Source: Meghimatium bilineatum
Taxonomy: Eukaryota > Mollusca > Gastropoda > Stylommatophora > Philomycidae
Reading direction: 5' to 3'
Assembly (NCBI GenBank): GCA_034231615.1
Contig: CM067306.1
Coordinates: 45,080,094 to 45,144,093, forward strand
Length of the DNA stretch: 64,000 nucleotides
Positions within the stretch are counted from its first letter, which is position 1. Each line of letters starts with the position of its first letter. A model generated the notes under the pieces. The model did no database searches. It had not been told where the DNA came from and saw nothing but the letters and a program-made list of their open reading frames with translations. Of this stretch, positions 24,740 to 40,000 are shown piece by piece. The position numbers and the translations under genes were made by a program.

Positions 24740-25450
24740 TTGCACCTTAATACTGCAGAACACTGGCGTATTAAACACGATTTGGGTGTATTGCAGTTTA
24801 GTTCGCCAAAACTCATTGTATTCTGGCATATTACTCACACATTGTGTGTACTGAAGCGTACTACACTAGAATCGAGTGTTTTCTGGCCTATTGCACATGA
24901 TTTCGTTGTACTGCAGCTTAATACGTCAGAACACTGGCGTATTACACACAAATTGTGTGTATTGCAGTTTAGTACGCCAAAACTCGTTGTATTCTGGCAT
25001 ATTACTCACAAATTGGGTGTACTGAAGCTTACTACACTAGAATTGAGTGTATTCTGGCCTATTGCATATGATTCCGCTGTACTGCAGCTTTATACGTCAG
25101 AACACTGGCGTATTACACAAGAATTGGGTGTATTGCAGTTTAGTACGCCAAAACTCGTTGTATTCTGGGATATTACTCACAAATTCATTGTACTGAAGCT
25201 TACTACACTAGAATTGAGTGTATTCTGGCCTATAACACATGATTTCGTTGTATGGCACCTTAATACTGCAGATCACTGGCGTATTAAACACGAATTGGGT
25301 GTATTGCAGTTTAGTACGCCAAAAATCGTTGTATTCTGGGATATTACTCACATATTCATTGTACTTAAGCTTACTACACTAGAATTGAGTGTATTCTGGC
25401 CTATTACACATGATTTCGTTGTATTGCAGCTTAATGCGTCAGAACACTGG
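24740..25450 (+). repeat. HOR 16-mer, copy 3, partial (about 4 monomers)
   Basis: The stretch matches 22005-22715 at an offset of 2735 bp, including the TTCCGCTGTACTG variant near 25070 (its partner is near 22336). It leaves the 16-mer near 25450, where both earlier copies have ACACTGACGTATC and this copy has ACACTGGCGTATC and then GTATTCTGGCACATT. Confidence 0.88.
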
Positions 25451-27493
25451 CGTATCACATACGAATTGGGTGTATTGCAGTTTAGTACGCCACAACTGGT
25501 TGTATTCTGGCACATTACTCACAAATTCATTGTACTGAAGCTTACTACACTAGAATTGAGTGTATTCTGGCCTATAACACATGATTTCGTTGTATGGCAC
25601 CTTAATACTGCAGATCACTGGCGTATTAAACACGAATTGGGTGTATTGCAGTTTAGTACGCCAAAAATCCTTGTATTCTGGGATATTACTCACATATTCA
25701 TTGTACTGAAGCTTACTACACTAGAATTGAGTGTATTGTGGCCTATTACACATGATTTCGTTGTATTGCAGCTTAATACTTCAGAACACTGGCGTATTAA
25801 ACACGAATTGGGAGTATTGCAGTTTAGTAAGCTAAAACTCGTTGTATTCTGGCATATTACTCACAAATTCATTGTACTGAAGCTTACTACACTAGAATTG
25901 AGTGTATTCTGGCCTATTGCACATGATTTCGTTGTACTGCAGCTTAATACGTCAGAACACTGGCGTATTACATAAGAATTGGGTGTATTGCAGTTTAGTA
26001 CGACAAAACTCGTTGTATTCTGGCATATTACTCACAAATTCATTGTACTGAAGCTTACTACACTAGAATTGAGTGTATTGTGGCCTATTGCACATGATTC
26101 CGTTGTACTGCAGCTTAATACGTCAGAACATTGGCGTATTACACAAGAATTGGGTGCATTGCAGTTTAGTAAGCCAAAACTCGTTGTATTCTGGCATATT
26201 ACTCACAAATTCATTGTACTGAAGCTTACTACACTAGAATTGAGTGTTTTCTGGCCTATTGCACATGATTTCGTTGTACTGCAGCTTAATACGTCAGAAC
26301 ACTGGCGTATTACACACAAATTGTGTGTATTGCAGTTTAGTACGCCAAAACTCGTTGTATTCTGGCATATTACTCACAAATTGGGTGTACTGAAGCTTAC
26401 TACACTAGAATTGAGTGTATTCTGGCCTATTGCATATGATTCCGTTGTACTGCAGCTTTATACGTCAGAACACTGGCGTATTACACAAGAATTGGGTGTA
26501 TTGCAGTTTAGTACGCCAAAACTCGTTGTATTCTGGGATATTACTCACAAATTCATTGTACTGAAGCTTACTACACTAGAATTGAGTGTATTCTGGCCTA
26601 TAACACATGATTTCGTTGTATGGCACCTTAATACTGCAGATCACTGGCGTATTAAACACGAATTGGGTGTATTGCAGTTTAGTACGCCACAACTGGTTGT
26701 ATTCTGGCACATTACTCACAAATTCATTGTACTGAAGCTTACTACACTAGAATTGAGTGTATTCTGGCCTATAACACATGATTTCGTTGTATGGCACCTT
26801 AATACTGCAGATCACTCGCGTATTAAACACGAATTGGGTGTATTGCAGTTTAGTACGCCAAAAATCCTTGTATTCTGGGATATTACTCACATATTCATTG
26901 TACTGAAGCTTACTACACTAGAATTGAGTGTATTCTGGCCTATTACACATGATTTCGTTGTATTGCAGCATAATGCGTCAGAACACTGGCGTATCACATA
27001 CGAATTGGGTGTATTGCAGTTTAGTACGCCACAACTGGTTGTATTCTGGCACATTACTCACAAATTCATTGTACTGAAGCTTACTACACTAGAATTGAGT
27101 GTATACTGGCCTATTGCACATGATTTTGTTGTATTGCACCTTAATACTGCAGAACACTGGCGTATTAAACACGAATTGGGTGTATTGTAGTTTAGTACGC
27201 CAAAACTCGTTGTATTCTGGCATATTACTCACAAATTCATTGTACTGAAGCTTACTACACTAGAATTGAGTGTATTCTGGCCTATTGCATATGATTCCGT
27301 TGTACTGCAGCTTTATACGTCAGAACACTGGCGTATTACACAAGAATTGGGTGTATTGCAGTTTAGTACGCCAAAACTCGTTGTATTCTGGCATATTAAT
27401 CACAAATTCATTGCATTGAAGCTTACTACACTAGAATTGAGTGTATACTGGCCTATTGCACATGATTTTGTTGTATTGCACCTTAATACTGCA
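25451..27493 (+). repeat. Irregular satellite stretch with a 2-monomer duplication
   Basis: About 12 monomers show no single clear HOR period. The pieces resemble parts of the 16-mer and of units further on. Near the end a two-monomer step of 342 bp is visible: GATTTTGTTGTATTGCACC at about 27122 and again at about 27464, each followed by a GTATTGTAGTTTAG variant. Confidence 0.7.
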
Positions 27494-29716
27494 GAACACT
27501 GGCGTATTAAACACGAATTGGGTGTATTGTAGTTTAGTACGCCACAACTCGTTGTATTCTGGCATATTACTCACAAATTCATTGTACTGAAGCTTACTAC
27601 ACTAGAATTGAGTGTTTTCTGGCCTATTGCACATGATTTCGTTGTACTGCAGCTTAATACGTCAGAACACTGGCGTATTACACACAAATTGGGTGTATTG
27701 CAGTTTAGTACGCCAAAACTCGTTGTATTCTGGCATATTACTCACAAATTGGGTGTACTGAAGCTTACTACACTAGAATTGAGTGTATTCTGGCCTATTG
27801 CACATGATTCCGTTGTACTGCAGCTTAATACGTCAGAACATTGGCGTATTACACAAGAATTGGGTGTATTGCAGTTTAGTACGCCAAAACTCGTTGTATT
27901 CTGGGATATTACTCACAAATTCATTTTACTGAAGCTTACTACACTAGAATTGAGTGTATTCTGGCCTATAACACATGATTTCGTTGTATGGCACCTTAAT
28001 ACTGCAGATCACTGGCGTATTAAACACGAATTGGGTGTATTGCAGTTTAGTACGCCAAAACTCGTTGTATTCTGGAATATTACTCACACATTCATTGTAC
28101 TGAAGCTTACTACACTAGAATTGAGTGTATTCTGGCCTATTACACATAATTTCGTTGTATTGCAGCTTAATACTTCAGAACACTGGCGTATTAAACACGA
28201 ATTGGGAGTATTGCAGTTTAGTAAGCTAAAACTCGTTGTATTCTGGCATATTACTCACAAATTCATTGTACTGAAGCTTACTACACTAGAATTGAGTGTA
28301 CTCTGGCCTATTGCACATGATTTCGTTGTACTGCAGCTTAATACGTCAGAACACTGGCGTATTACACAAGAATTGGGTGTATTGCAGTTTAGTACGACAA
28401 AACTCGTTGTATTCTGGCATATTACTCACAAATTCATTGTACTGAAGCTTACTACACTAGAATTGAGTGTATTCTAGCCTATTACACATGATTTTGTTGT
28501 AGTGCAGCTTAATACTTCAGAACTCTGGCGTATTACACACAAATTGGGTGTATTGCAGTTTAGAACGCTAAAAATCGTTGTATTCTGGCATATTACTCAC
28601 AAATTCATTGTACTGAAACTTACTACACTATAATTGAGTGTATTCTGGCCTATTGCATATGATTCCGTTGTACTGCAGCTTTATACGTCAGAACACTGGC
28701 GTATTACACAAGAATTGGGTGTATTGCAGTTTAGTACGCCAAAACTCGTTGTATTCTGGGATATTACTCACAAATTCATTGTACTGAAGCTTACTACACT
28801 AGAATTGAGTGTATTCTGGCCTATAACACATGATTTCGTTGTATGGCACCTTAATACTGCAGATCACTGGCGTATTAAACACGAATTGGGTGTATTGCAG
28901 TTTAGTACGCCAAAAATCGTTGTATTCTGGGATATTACTCACATATTCATTGTACTGAAGCTTACTACACTAGAATTGAGTGTATTCTGGCCTATTGCAC
29001 ATGATTCCGTTGTACTGCAGCTTAATACGTCAGAACATTGGCGTATTACACAAGAATTGGGTGTATTGCAGTTTAGTACGCCAAAACTCGTTGTATTCTG
29101 GCATATTACTCACAAATTGGGTGTACTGAAGCTTACTACACTAGAATTGAGTGTATTCTGGCCTATTGCACATGATTCCGTTGTACTGCAGCTTAATACG
29201 TCAGAACATTGGCGTATTACACAAGAATTGGGTGTATTGCAGTTTAGTACGCCAAAACTCGTTGTATTCTGGGATATTACTCACAAATTCATTGTACTGA
29301 AGCTTACTACACTAGAATTGAGTGTATTGTGGCCTATTGCACATGATTCCGTTGTACTGCAGCTTAATACGTCAGAACATTGGCGTATTACACAAGAATT
29401 GGGTGTATTGCAGTTTAGTACGCCAAAACTCGTTGTATTCTGGGATATTACTCACAAATTCATTGTACTGAAGCTTACTACACTAGAATTGAGTGTATTG
29501 TGGCCTATTACACATGATTTCGTTGTATTGCAGCTTAATACTTCAGAACACTGGCGTATTAAACACGAATTGGGTGTATTGCAGTTTAGTACGCCACAAC
29601 TGGTTGTATTCTGACACATTACTCACAAATTCATTGTACTGAAGCTTATTACACTAGAATTGAGTGTATTCTGGCCTATTGCACATGATTTCGTTGTACT
29701 GCAGCTTAATACGTCA
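27494..29716 (+). repeat. HOR 13-mer, copy 1
   Basis: The unit is exactly 2223 bp (13 x 171), with no one-base loss inside. It repeats at 29717. Landmarks include GTGTACTCTGGCC near 28300, CATAATTTCGTTG near 28145 and AGAACGCTAAAAATCG near 28563. The first 50 bp still contain two differences from copy 2, for example CGCCACAACTCG against CGCCAAAACTCG. Confidence 0.92.
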
Positions 29717-31939
29717 GAACACTGGCGTATTAAACACGAATTGGGTGTATTGTAGTTTAGTACGCCAAAACTCGTTGTATTCTGGCATATTACTCACAAA
29801 TTCATTGTACTGAAGCTTACTACACTAGAATTGAGTGTTTTCTGGCCTATTGCACATGATTTCGTTGTACTGCAGCTTAATACGTCAGAACACTGGCGTA
29901 TTACACACAAATTGGGTGTATTGCAGTTTAGTACGCCAAAACTCGTTGTATTCTGGCATATTACTCACAAATTGGGTGTACTGAAGCTTACTACACTAGA
30001 ATTGAGTGTATTCTGGCCTATTGCACATGATTCCGTTGTACTGCAGCTTAATACGTCAGAACATTGGCGTATTACACAAGAATTGGGTGTATTGCAGTTT
30101 AGTACGCCAAAACTCGTTGTATTCTGGGATATTACTCACAAATTCATTTTACTGAAGCTTACTACACTAGAATTGAGTGTATTCTGGCCTATAACACATG
30201 ATTTCGTTGTATGGCACCTTAATACTGCAGATCACTGGCGTATTAAACACGAATTGGGTGTATTGCAGTTTAGTACGCCAAAACTCGTTGTATTCTGGAA
30301 TATTACTCACACATTCATTGTACTGAAGCTTACTACACTAGAATTGAGTGTATTCTGGCCTATTACACATAATTTCGTTGTATTGCAGCTTAATACTTCA
30401 GAACACTGGCGTATTAAACACGAATTGGGAGTATTGCAGTTTAGTAAGCTAAAACTCGTTGTATTCTGGCATATTACTCACAAATTCATTGTACTGAAGC
30501 TTACTACACTAGAATTGAGTGTACTCTGGCCTATTGCACATGATTTCGTTGTACTGCAGCTTAATACGTCAGAACACTGGCGTATTACACAAGAATTGGG
30601 TGTATTGCAGTTTAGTACGACAAAACTCGTTGTATTCTGGCATATTACTCACAAATTCATTGTACTGAAGCTTACTACACTAGAATTGAGTGTATTCTAG
30701 CCTATTACACATGATTTTGTTGTAGTGCAGCTTAATACTTCAGAACTCTGGCGTATTACACACAAATTGGGTGTATTGCAGTTTAGAACGCTAAAAATCG
30801 TTGTATTCTGGCATATTACTCACAAATTCATTGTACTGAAACTTACTACACTATAATTGAGTGTATTCTGGCCTATTGCATATGATTCCGTTGTACTGCA
30901 GCTTTATACGTCAGAACACTGGCGTATTACACAAGAATTGGGTGTATTGCAGTTTAGTACGCCAAAACTCGTTGTATTCTGGGATATTACTCACAAATTC
31001 ATTGTACTGAAGCTTACTACACTAGAATTGAGTGTATTCTGGCCTATAACACATGATTTCGTTGTATGGCACCTTAATACTGCAGATCACTGGCGTATTA
31101 AACACGAATTGGGTGTATTGCAGTTTAGTACGCCAAAAATCGTTGTATTCTGGGATATTACTCACATATTCATTGTACTGAAGCTTACTACACTAGAATT
31201 GAGTGTATTCTGGCCTATTGCACATGATTCCGTTGTACTGCAGCTTAATACGTCAGAACATTGGCGTATTACACAAGAATTGGGTGTATTGCAGTTTAGT
31301 ACGCCAAAACTCGTTGTATTCTGGCATATTACTCACAAATTGGGTGTACTGAAGCTTACTACACTAGAATTGAGTGTATTCTGGCCTATTGCACATGATT
31401 CCGTTGTACTGCAGCTTAATACGTCAGAACATTGGCGTATTACACAAGAATTGGGTGTATTGCAGTTTAGTACGCCAAAACTCGTTGTATTCTGGGATAT
31501 TACTCACAAATTCATTGTACTGAAGCTTACTACACTAGAATTGAGTGTATTGTGGCCTATTGCACATGATTCCGTTGTACTGCAGCTTAATACGTCAGAA
31601 CATTGGCGTATTACACAAGAATTGGGTGTATTGCAGTTTAGTACGCCAAAACTCGTTGTATTCTGGGATATTACTCACAAATTCATTGTACTGAAGCTTA
31701 CTACACTAGAATTGAGTGTATTGTGGCCTATTACACATGATTTCGTTGTATTGCAGCTTAATACTTCAGAACACTGGCGTATTAAACACGAATTGGGTGT
31801 ATTGCAGTTTAGTACGCCACAACTGGTTGTATTCTGACACATTACTCACAAATTCATTGTACTGAAGCTTATTACACTAGAATTGAGTGTATTCTGGCCT
31901 ATTGCACATGATTTCGTTGTACTGCAGCTTAATACGTCA
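29717..31939 (+). repeat. HOR 13-mer, copy 2
   Basis: The unit is 2223 bp. Read line against line it is almost identical to 27494-29716, and the two long open stretches in each copy give the same translations. Similarity ends near 31955, where ACACAATAATTGGG replaces AAACACGAATTGGG. This is one of the youngest-looking duplications in the window. Confidence 0.93.
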
Positions 31940-33250
31940 GAACACTGGCGTATTACACAATAATTGGGTGTATTGCAGTTTAGTACGCCAAAACTCGTTG
32001 TATTCTGGCATATTACTCACAAATTCATTGTACTGAAACTTACTACAATATAATTGAGTGTATTCTGGCCCATTACACATGATACGTTGTATTGCACCTT
32101 AATACTGCAGAACACTGGCGTATTAAACACGATTTGGGTGTATTGCAGTTTAGTTCGCCAAAACTCATTGTATTCTGGCATATTACTCACAAATTCATTG
32201 TACTGAAGCTTACTACACTAGAATTGAGTGTTTTCTGGCCTATTGCACATGATTTCGTTGTACTGCAGCTTAATACGTCAGAACACTGGCGTATTACACA
32301 CAAATTGGGTGTATTGCAGTTTAGTACGCCAAAACTCGTTGTATTCTGGCATATTACTCACAAATTGGGTGTACTGAAGCTTACTACACTAGAATTGAGT
32401 GTATTCTGGCCTATTGCACATGATTCCGTTGTACTGCAGCTTAATACGTCAGAACATTGGCGTATTACAGAAGAATTGGGTGTATTGCAGTTTAGTACGC
32501 CAAAACTCGTTGTATTCTGGGATATTACTCACAAATTCATTTTACTGAAGCTTACTACACTAGAATTGAGTGTATTCTGTCCTATAACACATGATTTCGT
32601 TGTATGGCACCTTAATACTGCAGATCACTGGCGTATTAAACACGAATTGGGTGTATTGCAGTTTAGTACGCCAAAACTCGTTGTATTCTGGAATATTACT
32701 CACACATTCATTGTACTGAAGCTTACTACACTAGAATTGAGTGTATTCTGGCCTATTACACATGATTTCGTTGTATTGCAGCTTAATACTTCAGAACACT
32801 GGCGTATTAAACACGAATTGGGAGTATTGCAGTTTAGTAAGCTAAAACTCGTTGTATTCTGGCATATTACTCACAAATTCATTGTACTGAAGCTTACTAC
32901 ACTAGAATTGAGTGTACTCTGGCCTATTGCACATGATTTCGTTGTACTGCAGCTTAATACGTCAGAACACTGGCGTATTACACAAGAATTGGGTGTATTG
33001 CAGTTTAGTACGACAAAACTCGTTGTATTCTGGCATATTACTCACAAATTCATTGTACTGAAGCTTACTACACTAGAATTGAGTGTATTCTAGCCTATTA
33101 CACATGATTTTGTTGTAGTGCAGCTTAATACTTCAGAACTCTGGCGTATTACACACAAATTGGGTGTATTGCAGTTTAGTACGCCAAAAATCGTTGTATT
33201 CTGGCATATTACTCACAAATTCATTGTACTGAAACTTACTACACTATAAT
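31940..33250 (+). repeat. Marker block plus partial 13-mer-like copy
   Basis: The stretch opens with a marker block (CAATATAATTGAG, then the GATACG loss near 32083, then CACGATTTGGG). From about 32200 it repeats the segment seen at about 27585 and 29808, as far as the AAAAATCG monomer near 33185. Relative to copy 2 of the 13-mer the offset is 2393 bp (14 monomers minus 1). Confidence 0.8.
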
Positions 33251-36200
33251 TGAGTGTATTCTGGCCCATTACACATGATTTCGTTGTATTGCACCTTAAT
33301 ACCGCAGAACACTGGCGTATTACACACAAATTGTGTGTATTGCAGTTTAGTACGCCAAAACTCGTTGTATTCTGGCATATTACTCACAAATTGGGTGTAC
33401 TGAAGCTTACTACACTAGAATTGAGTGTATTCAGGCCTATTGCATATGATTCCGTTGTACTGCAGCTTTATACGTCAGAACACTGGCGTATTACACAAGA
33501 ATTGGGTGTATTGCAGTTTAGTACGCCAAAACTCGTTGTATTCTGGGATATTACTCACAAATTCATTGTACTGAAGCTTACTACACTAGAATTGAGTGTA
33601 TTCTGGCCTATAACACATGATTTCGTTGTATGGCACCTTAATACTGCAGATCACTGGCGTATTAAACACGAATTGGGTGTATTGCAGTTTAGTACGCCAT
33701 AAATCGTTGTATTCTGGGATATTACTCACATATTCATTGTACTGAAGCTTACTACACTAGAATTGAGTGTATTCTGGCCTATTACACATGATTTCGTTGT
33801 ATTGCAGCTTAATGCGTCAGAACACTGGCGTATCACATACGAATTGGGTGTATTGCAGTTTAGTACGCCACAACTGGTTGTATTCTGGCACATTACTCAC
33901 AAATTCATTGTACTGAAGCTTACTACACTAGAATTGAGTGTATTCTAGCCTATTACACATGATTTCGTTGTAGTGCAGCTTAATACTTCAGAACTCTGGC
34001 GTATTACACACAAATTGGGTGTATTGCAGTTTAGTACGCTAAAATTCGTTGTATTCTGGCATATTACTCACAAATTCATTGTACTGAAACTTACTACACT
34101 ATAATTGAGTGTATTCTGGCCTATTGCATATGATTCCGTTGTACTGCAGCTTTATACGTCAGAACACTGGCGTATTACACAAGAATTGGGTGTATTGCAG
34201 TTTAGTACGCCAAAACTCGTTGTATTCTGGGATATTACTCACAAATTCATTGTACTGAAGCTTACTACACTAGAATTGAGTGTATTCTGGCCTATAACAC
34301 ATGATTTCGTTGTATGGCACCTTAATACTGCAGATCACTGGCGTATTAAACACGAATTGGGTGTATTGCAGTTTAGTACGCCAAAAATCGTTGTATTCTG
34401 GGATATTACTCACATAATCATTGTACTGAATCTTACTACACTAGAATTGAGTGTATTCTGGCCTATTACACATGATTTCGTTGTATTGAAGCTTAATGCG
34501 TCAGAACACTGGCGTATCACATACGAATTGGGTGTATTGCAGTTTAGTACGCCAAAACTCGTTGTATTCTGGCACATTACTCACAAATTCATTGTACTGA
34601 AGCTTACTACACTAGAATTGAGTGTATACTGGCCTATTGCACATGATTTTGTTGTATTGCACCTTAATACTGCAGAACACTGGCGTATTAAACACGAAGT
34701 GGGTGTATTGTAGTTTAGTACGCCAAAACTCGTTGTATTCTGGCATATTACTCACAAATTCATTGTACTGAAGCTTACTACACTAGAATTGGGTGTTTTC
34801 TGGCCTATTGCACATGATTTCGTTGTACTGCAGCTTAATACGTCAGAACACTGGCGTATTACACACATATTGGGTGTATTGCAGTTTAGTACTCCAAAAC
34901 TCGTTGTATTCTGGCATATTACTCACAAATTGGGTGTACTGAAGCTTACTACACTAGAATTGAGTGTATTCTGGCCTATTGCACATGATTCCGTTGTACT
35001 GCAGCTTAATACGTCAGAACATTGGCGTATTACACAAGAATTGGGTGTATTGCAGTTTAGTACGCCAAAACTCGTTGTATTCTGGGATATTACTCACAAA
35101 TTCATTGTACTGAAGCTTACTACACTAGAATTGAGTGTATTGTGGCCTATTGCACATGATTCCGTTGTACTGCAGCTTAATACGTCAGAACATTGGCGTA
35201 TTACACAAGAATTGGGTGTATTGCAGTTTAGTACGCCAAAACTCGTTGTATTCTGGGATATTACTCACAAATTCATTGTACTGAAGCTTACTACACTAGA
35301 ATTGAGTGTATTGTGGCCTATTACACATGATTTCGTTGTATTGCAGCTTAATACTTCAGAACACTGGCGTATTAAACACGAATTGGGAGTATTGCAGTTT
35401 AGTAAGCTAAAACTCGTTGTATTCTGGCATATTACTCACAAATTCATTGTACTGAAGCTTACTACACTAGAATTGAGTGTATTCTGTCCTATTGCACATG
35501 ATTTCGTTGTACTGCAGCTTAATACGTCAGAACACTGGCGTATTACACAAGAATTGGGTGTATTGCAGTTTAGTACGACAAAACTCGTTGTATTCTGGCA
35601 TATTACTCACAAATTCATTGTACTGAAGCTTACTACACTAGAATTGAGTGTATTCTAGCCTATTACACATGATTTCGTTGTAGTGCAGCTTAATACTTCA
35701 GAACTCTGGCGTATTACACACAAATTGGGTGTATTGCAGTTTAGTACGCTAAAATTCGTTGTATTCTGGCATATTACGCACAAATTCATTGTACTGAAAC
35801 TTACTACACTATAATTGAGTGTATTCTGGCCCATTACACATGATACGTTGTATTGCACCTTAATACTGCAGAACACTGGCGTATTAAACACGATTTGGGT
35901 GTATTGCAGTTTAGTTCGCCAAAACTCATTGTATTCTGGCATATTACTCACACATTGTGTGTACTGAAGCGTACTACACTAGAATCGAGTGTTTTCTGGC
36001 CTATTGCACACTATTTCGTTGTACTGCAGCTTAATACGTCAGAACACTGGCGTATTACACACAAATTGTGTGTATTGCAGTTTAGTACGCCAAAACTCGT
36101 TGTATTCTGGCATATTACTCACACATTGGGTGTACTGAAGCTTACTACACTAGAATTGAGTGTATTCTGGCCTATTGCATATGATTCCGTTGTACTGCAG

Positions 36201-37021
36201 CTTTATACGTCAGAACACTGGCGTATTACACAAGAATTGGGTGTATTGCAGTTTAGTACGCCAAAACTCGTTGTATTCTGGGATATTACTCACAAATTCA
36301 TTGTACTGAAGCTTACTACACTAGAATTGAGTGTATTCTGGCCTATAACACATGAGTTCGTTGTATGGCACCTTAATACTGCAGATCACTGGCGTATTAA
36401 ACACGAATTGGGTGTATTGCAGTTTAGTACGCCAAAACTCCTTGTATTCTGGGATATTACTCACATATTCATTGTACTGAAGCTTACTACACTAGAATTG
36501 AGTGTATTCTGGCCTATTACACATGATTTCGTTGTATTGCAGCATAATGCGTCAGAACACTGGCGTATCACATACGAATTGGGTGTATTGCAGTTTAGTA
36601 CGCCACAACTGGTTGTATTCTGGCACATTACTCACAAATTCATTGTACTGAAGCTTACTACACTAGAATATAGTGTATACTGGCCTATTGCACATGATTT
36701 TGTTGTATTGCACCTTAATACTGCAGAACACTGGCGTATTAAACACGAATTGGGTGTATTGTAGTTTAGTACGCCAAAACTCGTTGTATTCTGGCATATT
36801 ACTCACAAATTCATTGTACTGAAGCTTACTACACTAGAATTGAGTGTATTCTGGCCTATTGCATATGATTCCGTTGTACTGCAGCTTTATACGTCAGAAC
36901 ACTGGCGTATTACACAAGAATTGTGTGTATTGCAGTTTAGTACGCCAAAACTCGTTGTATTCTGGCATATTAATCACAAATTCATTGCATTGAAGCTTAC
37001 TACACTAGAATTGAGTGTATA
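33251..37021 (+). repeat. Irregular satellite stretch (about 22 monomers)
   Basis: This region mixes monomer types of the neighbouring HORs without a clear tandem period of its own. It contains one marker block with the GATACG loss near 35844. A CGCCATAAATCG variant near 33696 recurs at about 37115 and 41389. The first of those intervals is 3419 bp (20 monomers minus 1) and the second is 4274 bp. The segment around 35000-35300 repeats TGTGGCCTATTGCACATG monomers also seen in the 13-mer. Confidence 0.7.
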
Positions 37022-40000
37022 CTGGCCTATAACACATGATTTCGTTGTATGGCACCTTAATACTGCAGATCACTGGCGTATTAAACACGAATTGGGTGTA
37101 TTGCAGTTTAGTACGCCATAAATCGTTGTATTCTGGGATATTACTCACATATTCATTGTACTGAAGCTTACTACACTAGAATTGAGTGTATTCTGGCCTA
37201 TTACACATGATTTCGTTGTATTGCAGCTTAATGCGTCAGAACACTGGCGTATCACATACGAATTGGGTGTATTGCAGTTTAGTACGCCACAACTGGTTGT
37301 ATTCTGTGATATTACTCACAAATTCATTTTACTGAAGCTTACAACACTAGAATTGAGTGTATTCTGGCCTATAACACATGATTTCGTTGTATGGCACCTT
37401 AATACTGCAGATCACTGGCGTATTAAACACGAATTGGGTGTATTTCAGTTTAGTACGCCAAAACTCGTTGTATTCTGGAATATTACTCACACATTCATTG
37501 TACTGAAGCTTACTACACTAGAATTGAGTGTATTCTGGCCTATTACACATGATTTCGTTGTATTGCAGCTTAATACTTCAGAACACTGGTGTATTAAACA
37601 CGAATTGGGAGTATTGCAGTTTAGTAAGCTAAAACTCGTTGTATTCTGGCATATTACTCACAAATTCATTGTACTGAAGCTTACTACACTAGAATTGAGT
37701 GTACTCTGACCTATTGCACATGATTTCGTTGTACTGCAGCTTAATACGTCAGAACACTGGCGTATTACACAAGAATTGGGTGTATTGCAGTTTAGTACGA
37801 CAAAACTCGTTGTATTCTGGCATATTACTCACAAATTCATTGTACTGAAGCTTACTACACTAGAATTGAGTGTATTCTAGCCTATTACACATGATTTTGT
37901 TGTAGTGCAGCTTAATACTTCAGAACTCTGGCGTATTACACACAAATTGGGTGTATTGCAGTTTAGAACGCTAAAAATCGTTGTATTCTGGCATATTACT
38001 CACAAATTCATTGTACTGAAACTTACTACACTATAATTGAGTGTATTCTGGCCTATTGCATATGATTCCGTTGTACTGCAGCTTTATACGTCAGAACACT
38101 GGCGTATTACACAAGAATTGGGTGTATTGCAGTTTAGTACGCCAAAACTCGTTGTATTCTGGGATATTACTCACAAATTCATTGTACTGAAGCTTACTAC
38201 ACTAGAATTGAGTGTATTCTGGCCTATAACACATGATTTCGTTGTATGGCACCTTAATACTGCAGATCACTGGCGTATTAAACACGAATTGGGTGTATTG
38301 CAGTTTAGTACGCCAAAAATCGTTGTATTCTGGGATATTACTCACATATTCATTGTACTGAAGATTACTACACTAGAATTGAGTGTATTCTGGCCTATTA
38401 CACATGATTTCGTTGTATTGCAGCTTAATGCGTCAGAACACTCTCGTATCACATACGAATTGTGTGTATTGCAGTTTAGTACGCCACAACTGGTTGTATT
38501 CTGGCACATTACTCACAAATTCATTGTACTGAAGCTTACTACACTAGAATTGAGTGTATTGTGGCCTATTACACATGATTTCGTTGTATTGCAGCTTAAT
38601 ACTTCAGAACACTGGCGTATTAAACACGAATTGGGAGTATTGCAGTTTAGTACGCCACAACTGGTTGTATTCTGGCACATTACACACAAATTCATTGTAC
38701 TGAAGCTTACTACACTAGAATTGAGTGTATTCTGGCCTATAACACATGATTTCGTAGTATGGCACCTTAATACTGCAGATCACTGGCGTATTAAACACGA
38801 ATTGGGTGTATTGCAGTTTAGTACGCCAAAAATCGTTGTATTCTGGGATATTACTCACATATTCATTGTACTGAAGATTACTACACTAGAATTGAGTGTA
38901 TTCTGGCCTATTACACATGATTTCGTTGTATTGCAGCTTAATGCGTCAGAACACTCTCGTATCACATACGAATTGTGTGTATTGCAGTTTAGTACGCCAC
39001 AACTGGTTGTATTCTGGCACATTACTCACAAATTCATTGTACTGAAGCTTACTACACTAGAATTGAGTGTATACTGGCCTATTGCACATGATTTTGTTGT
39101 ATTGCACCTTAATACTGCAGAACACTGGCGTATTAAACACGAAGTGGGTGTATTGTAGTTTAGTACGCCAAAACTCGTTGTATTCTGGGATATTACTCAC
39201 AAATTCATTGTACTGAAGCTTACTACACTAGAATTGAGTGTATTGTGGCCTATTGCACATGATTCCGTTGTACTGCAGCTTAATACGTCAGAACATTGGC
39301 GTATTACACAAGAATTGGGTGTATTGCAGTTTAGTACGCCAAAACTAGTTGTATTCTGGGATATTACTCACAAATTCATTGTACTGAAGCTTACTACACT
39401 AGAATTGAGTGTATTGTGGCCTATTACACATGATTTCGTTGTATTGCAGCTTAATACTTCAGAACACTGGCGTATTAAACACGAATTGGGAGTATTGCAG
39501 TTTAGTACGCCACAACTGGTTGTATTCTGGCACATTACACACAAATTCATTGTACTGAAGCTTACTACACTAGAATTGAGTGTATTCTGGCCTATAACAC
39601 ATGATTTCGTAGTATGGCACCTTAATACTGCAGATCACTGGCGTATTAAACACGAATTGGGTGTATTGCAGTTTAGTACGCCAAAAATCCTTGTATTCTG
39701 GGATATTACTCACATATTCATTGTACTGAAGCTTACTACACTAGAATTGAGTGTATTCTGGCCTATTACACATGATTTCGTTGTACTGCAGCTTAATACG
39801 TCAGAACACTGGCGTATTACACAAGAATTGGGTGTATTGCAGTTTAGTACGACAAAACTCGTTGTATTCTGGCATATTACTCACAAATTCATTGTACTGA
39901 AGCTTACTACACTAGAATTGAGTGTATTCTAGCCTATTACACATGATTTCGTTGTAGTGCAGCTTAATACTTCAGAACTCTGGCGTATTACACACAAATT

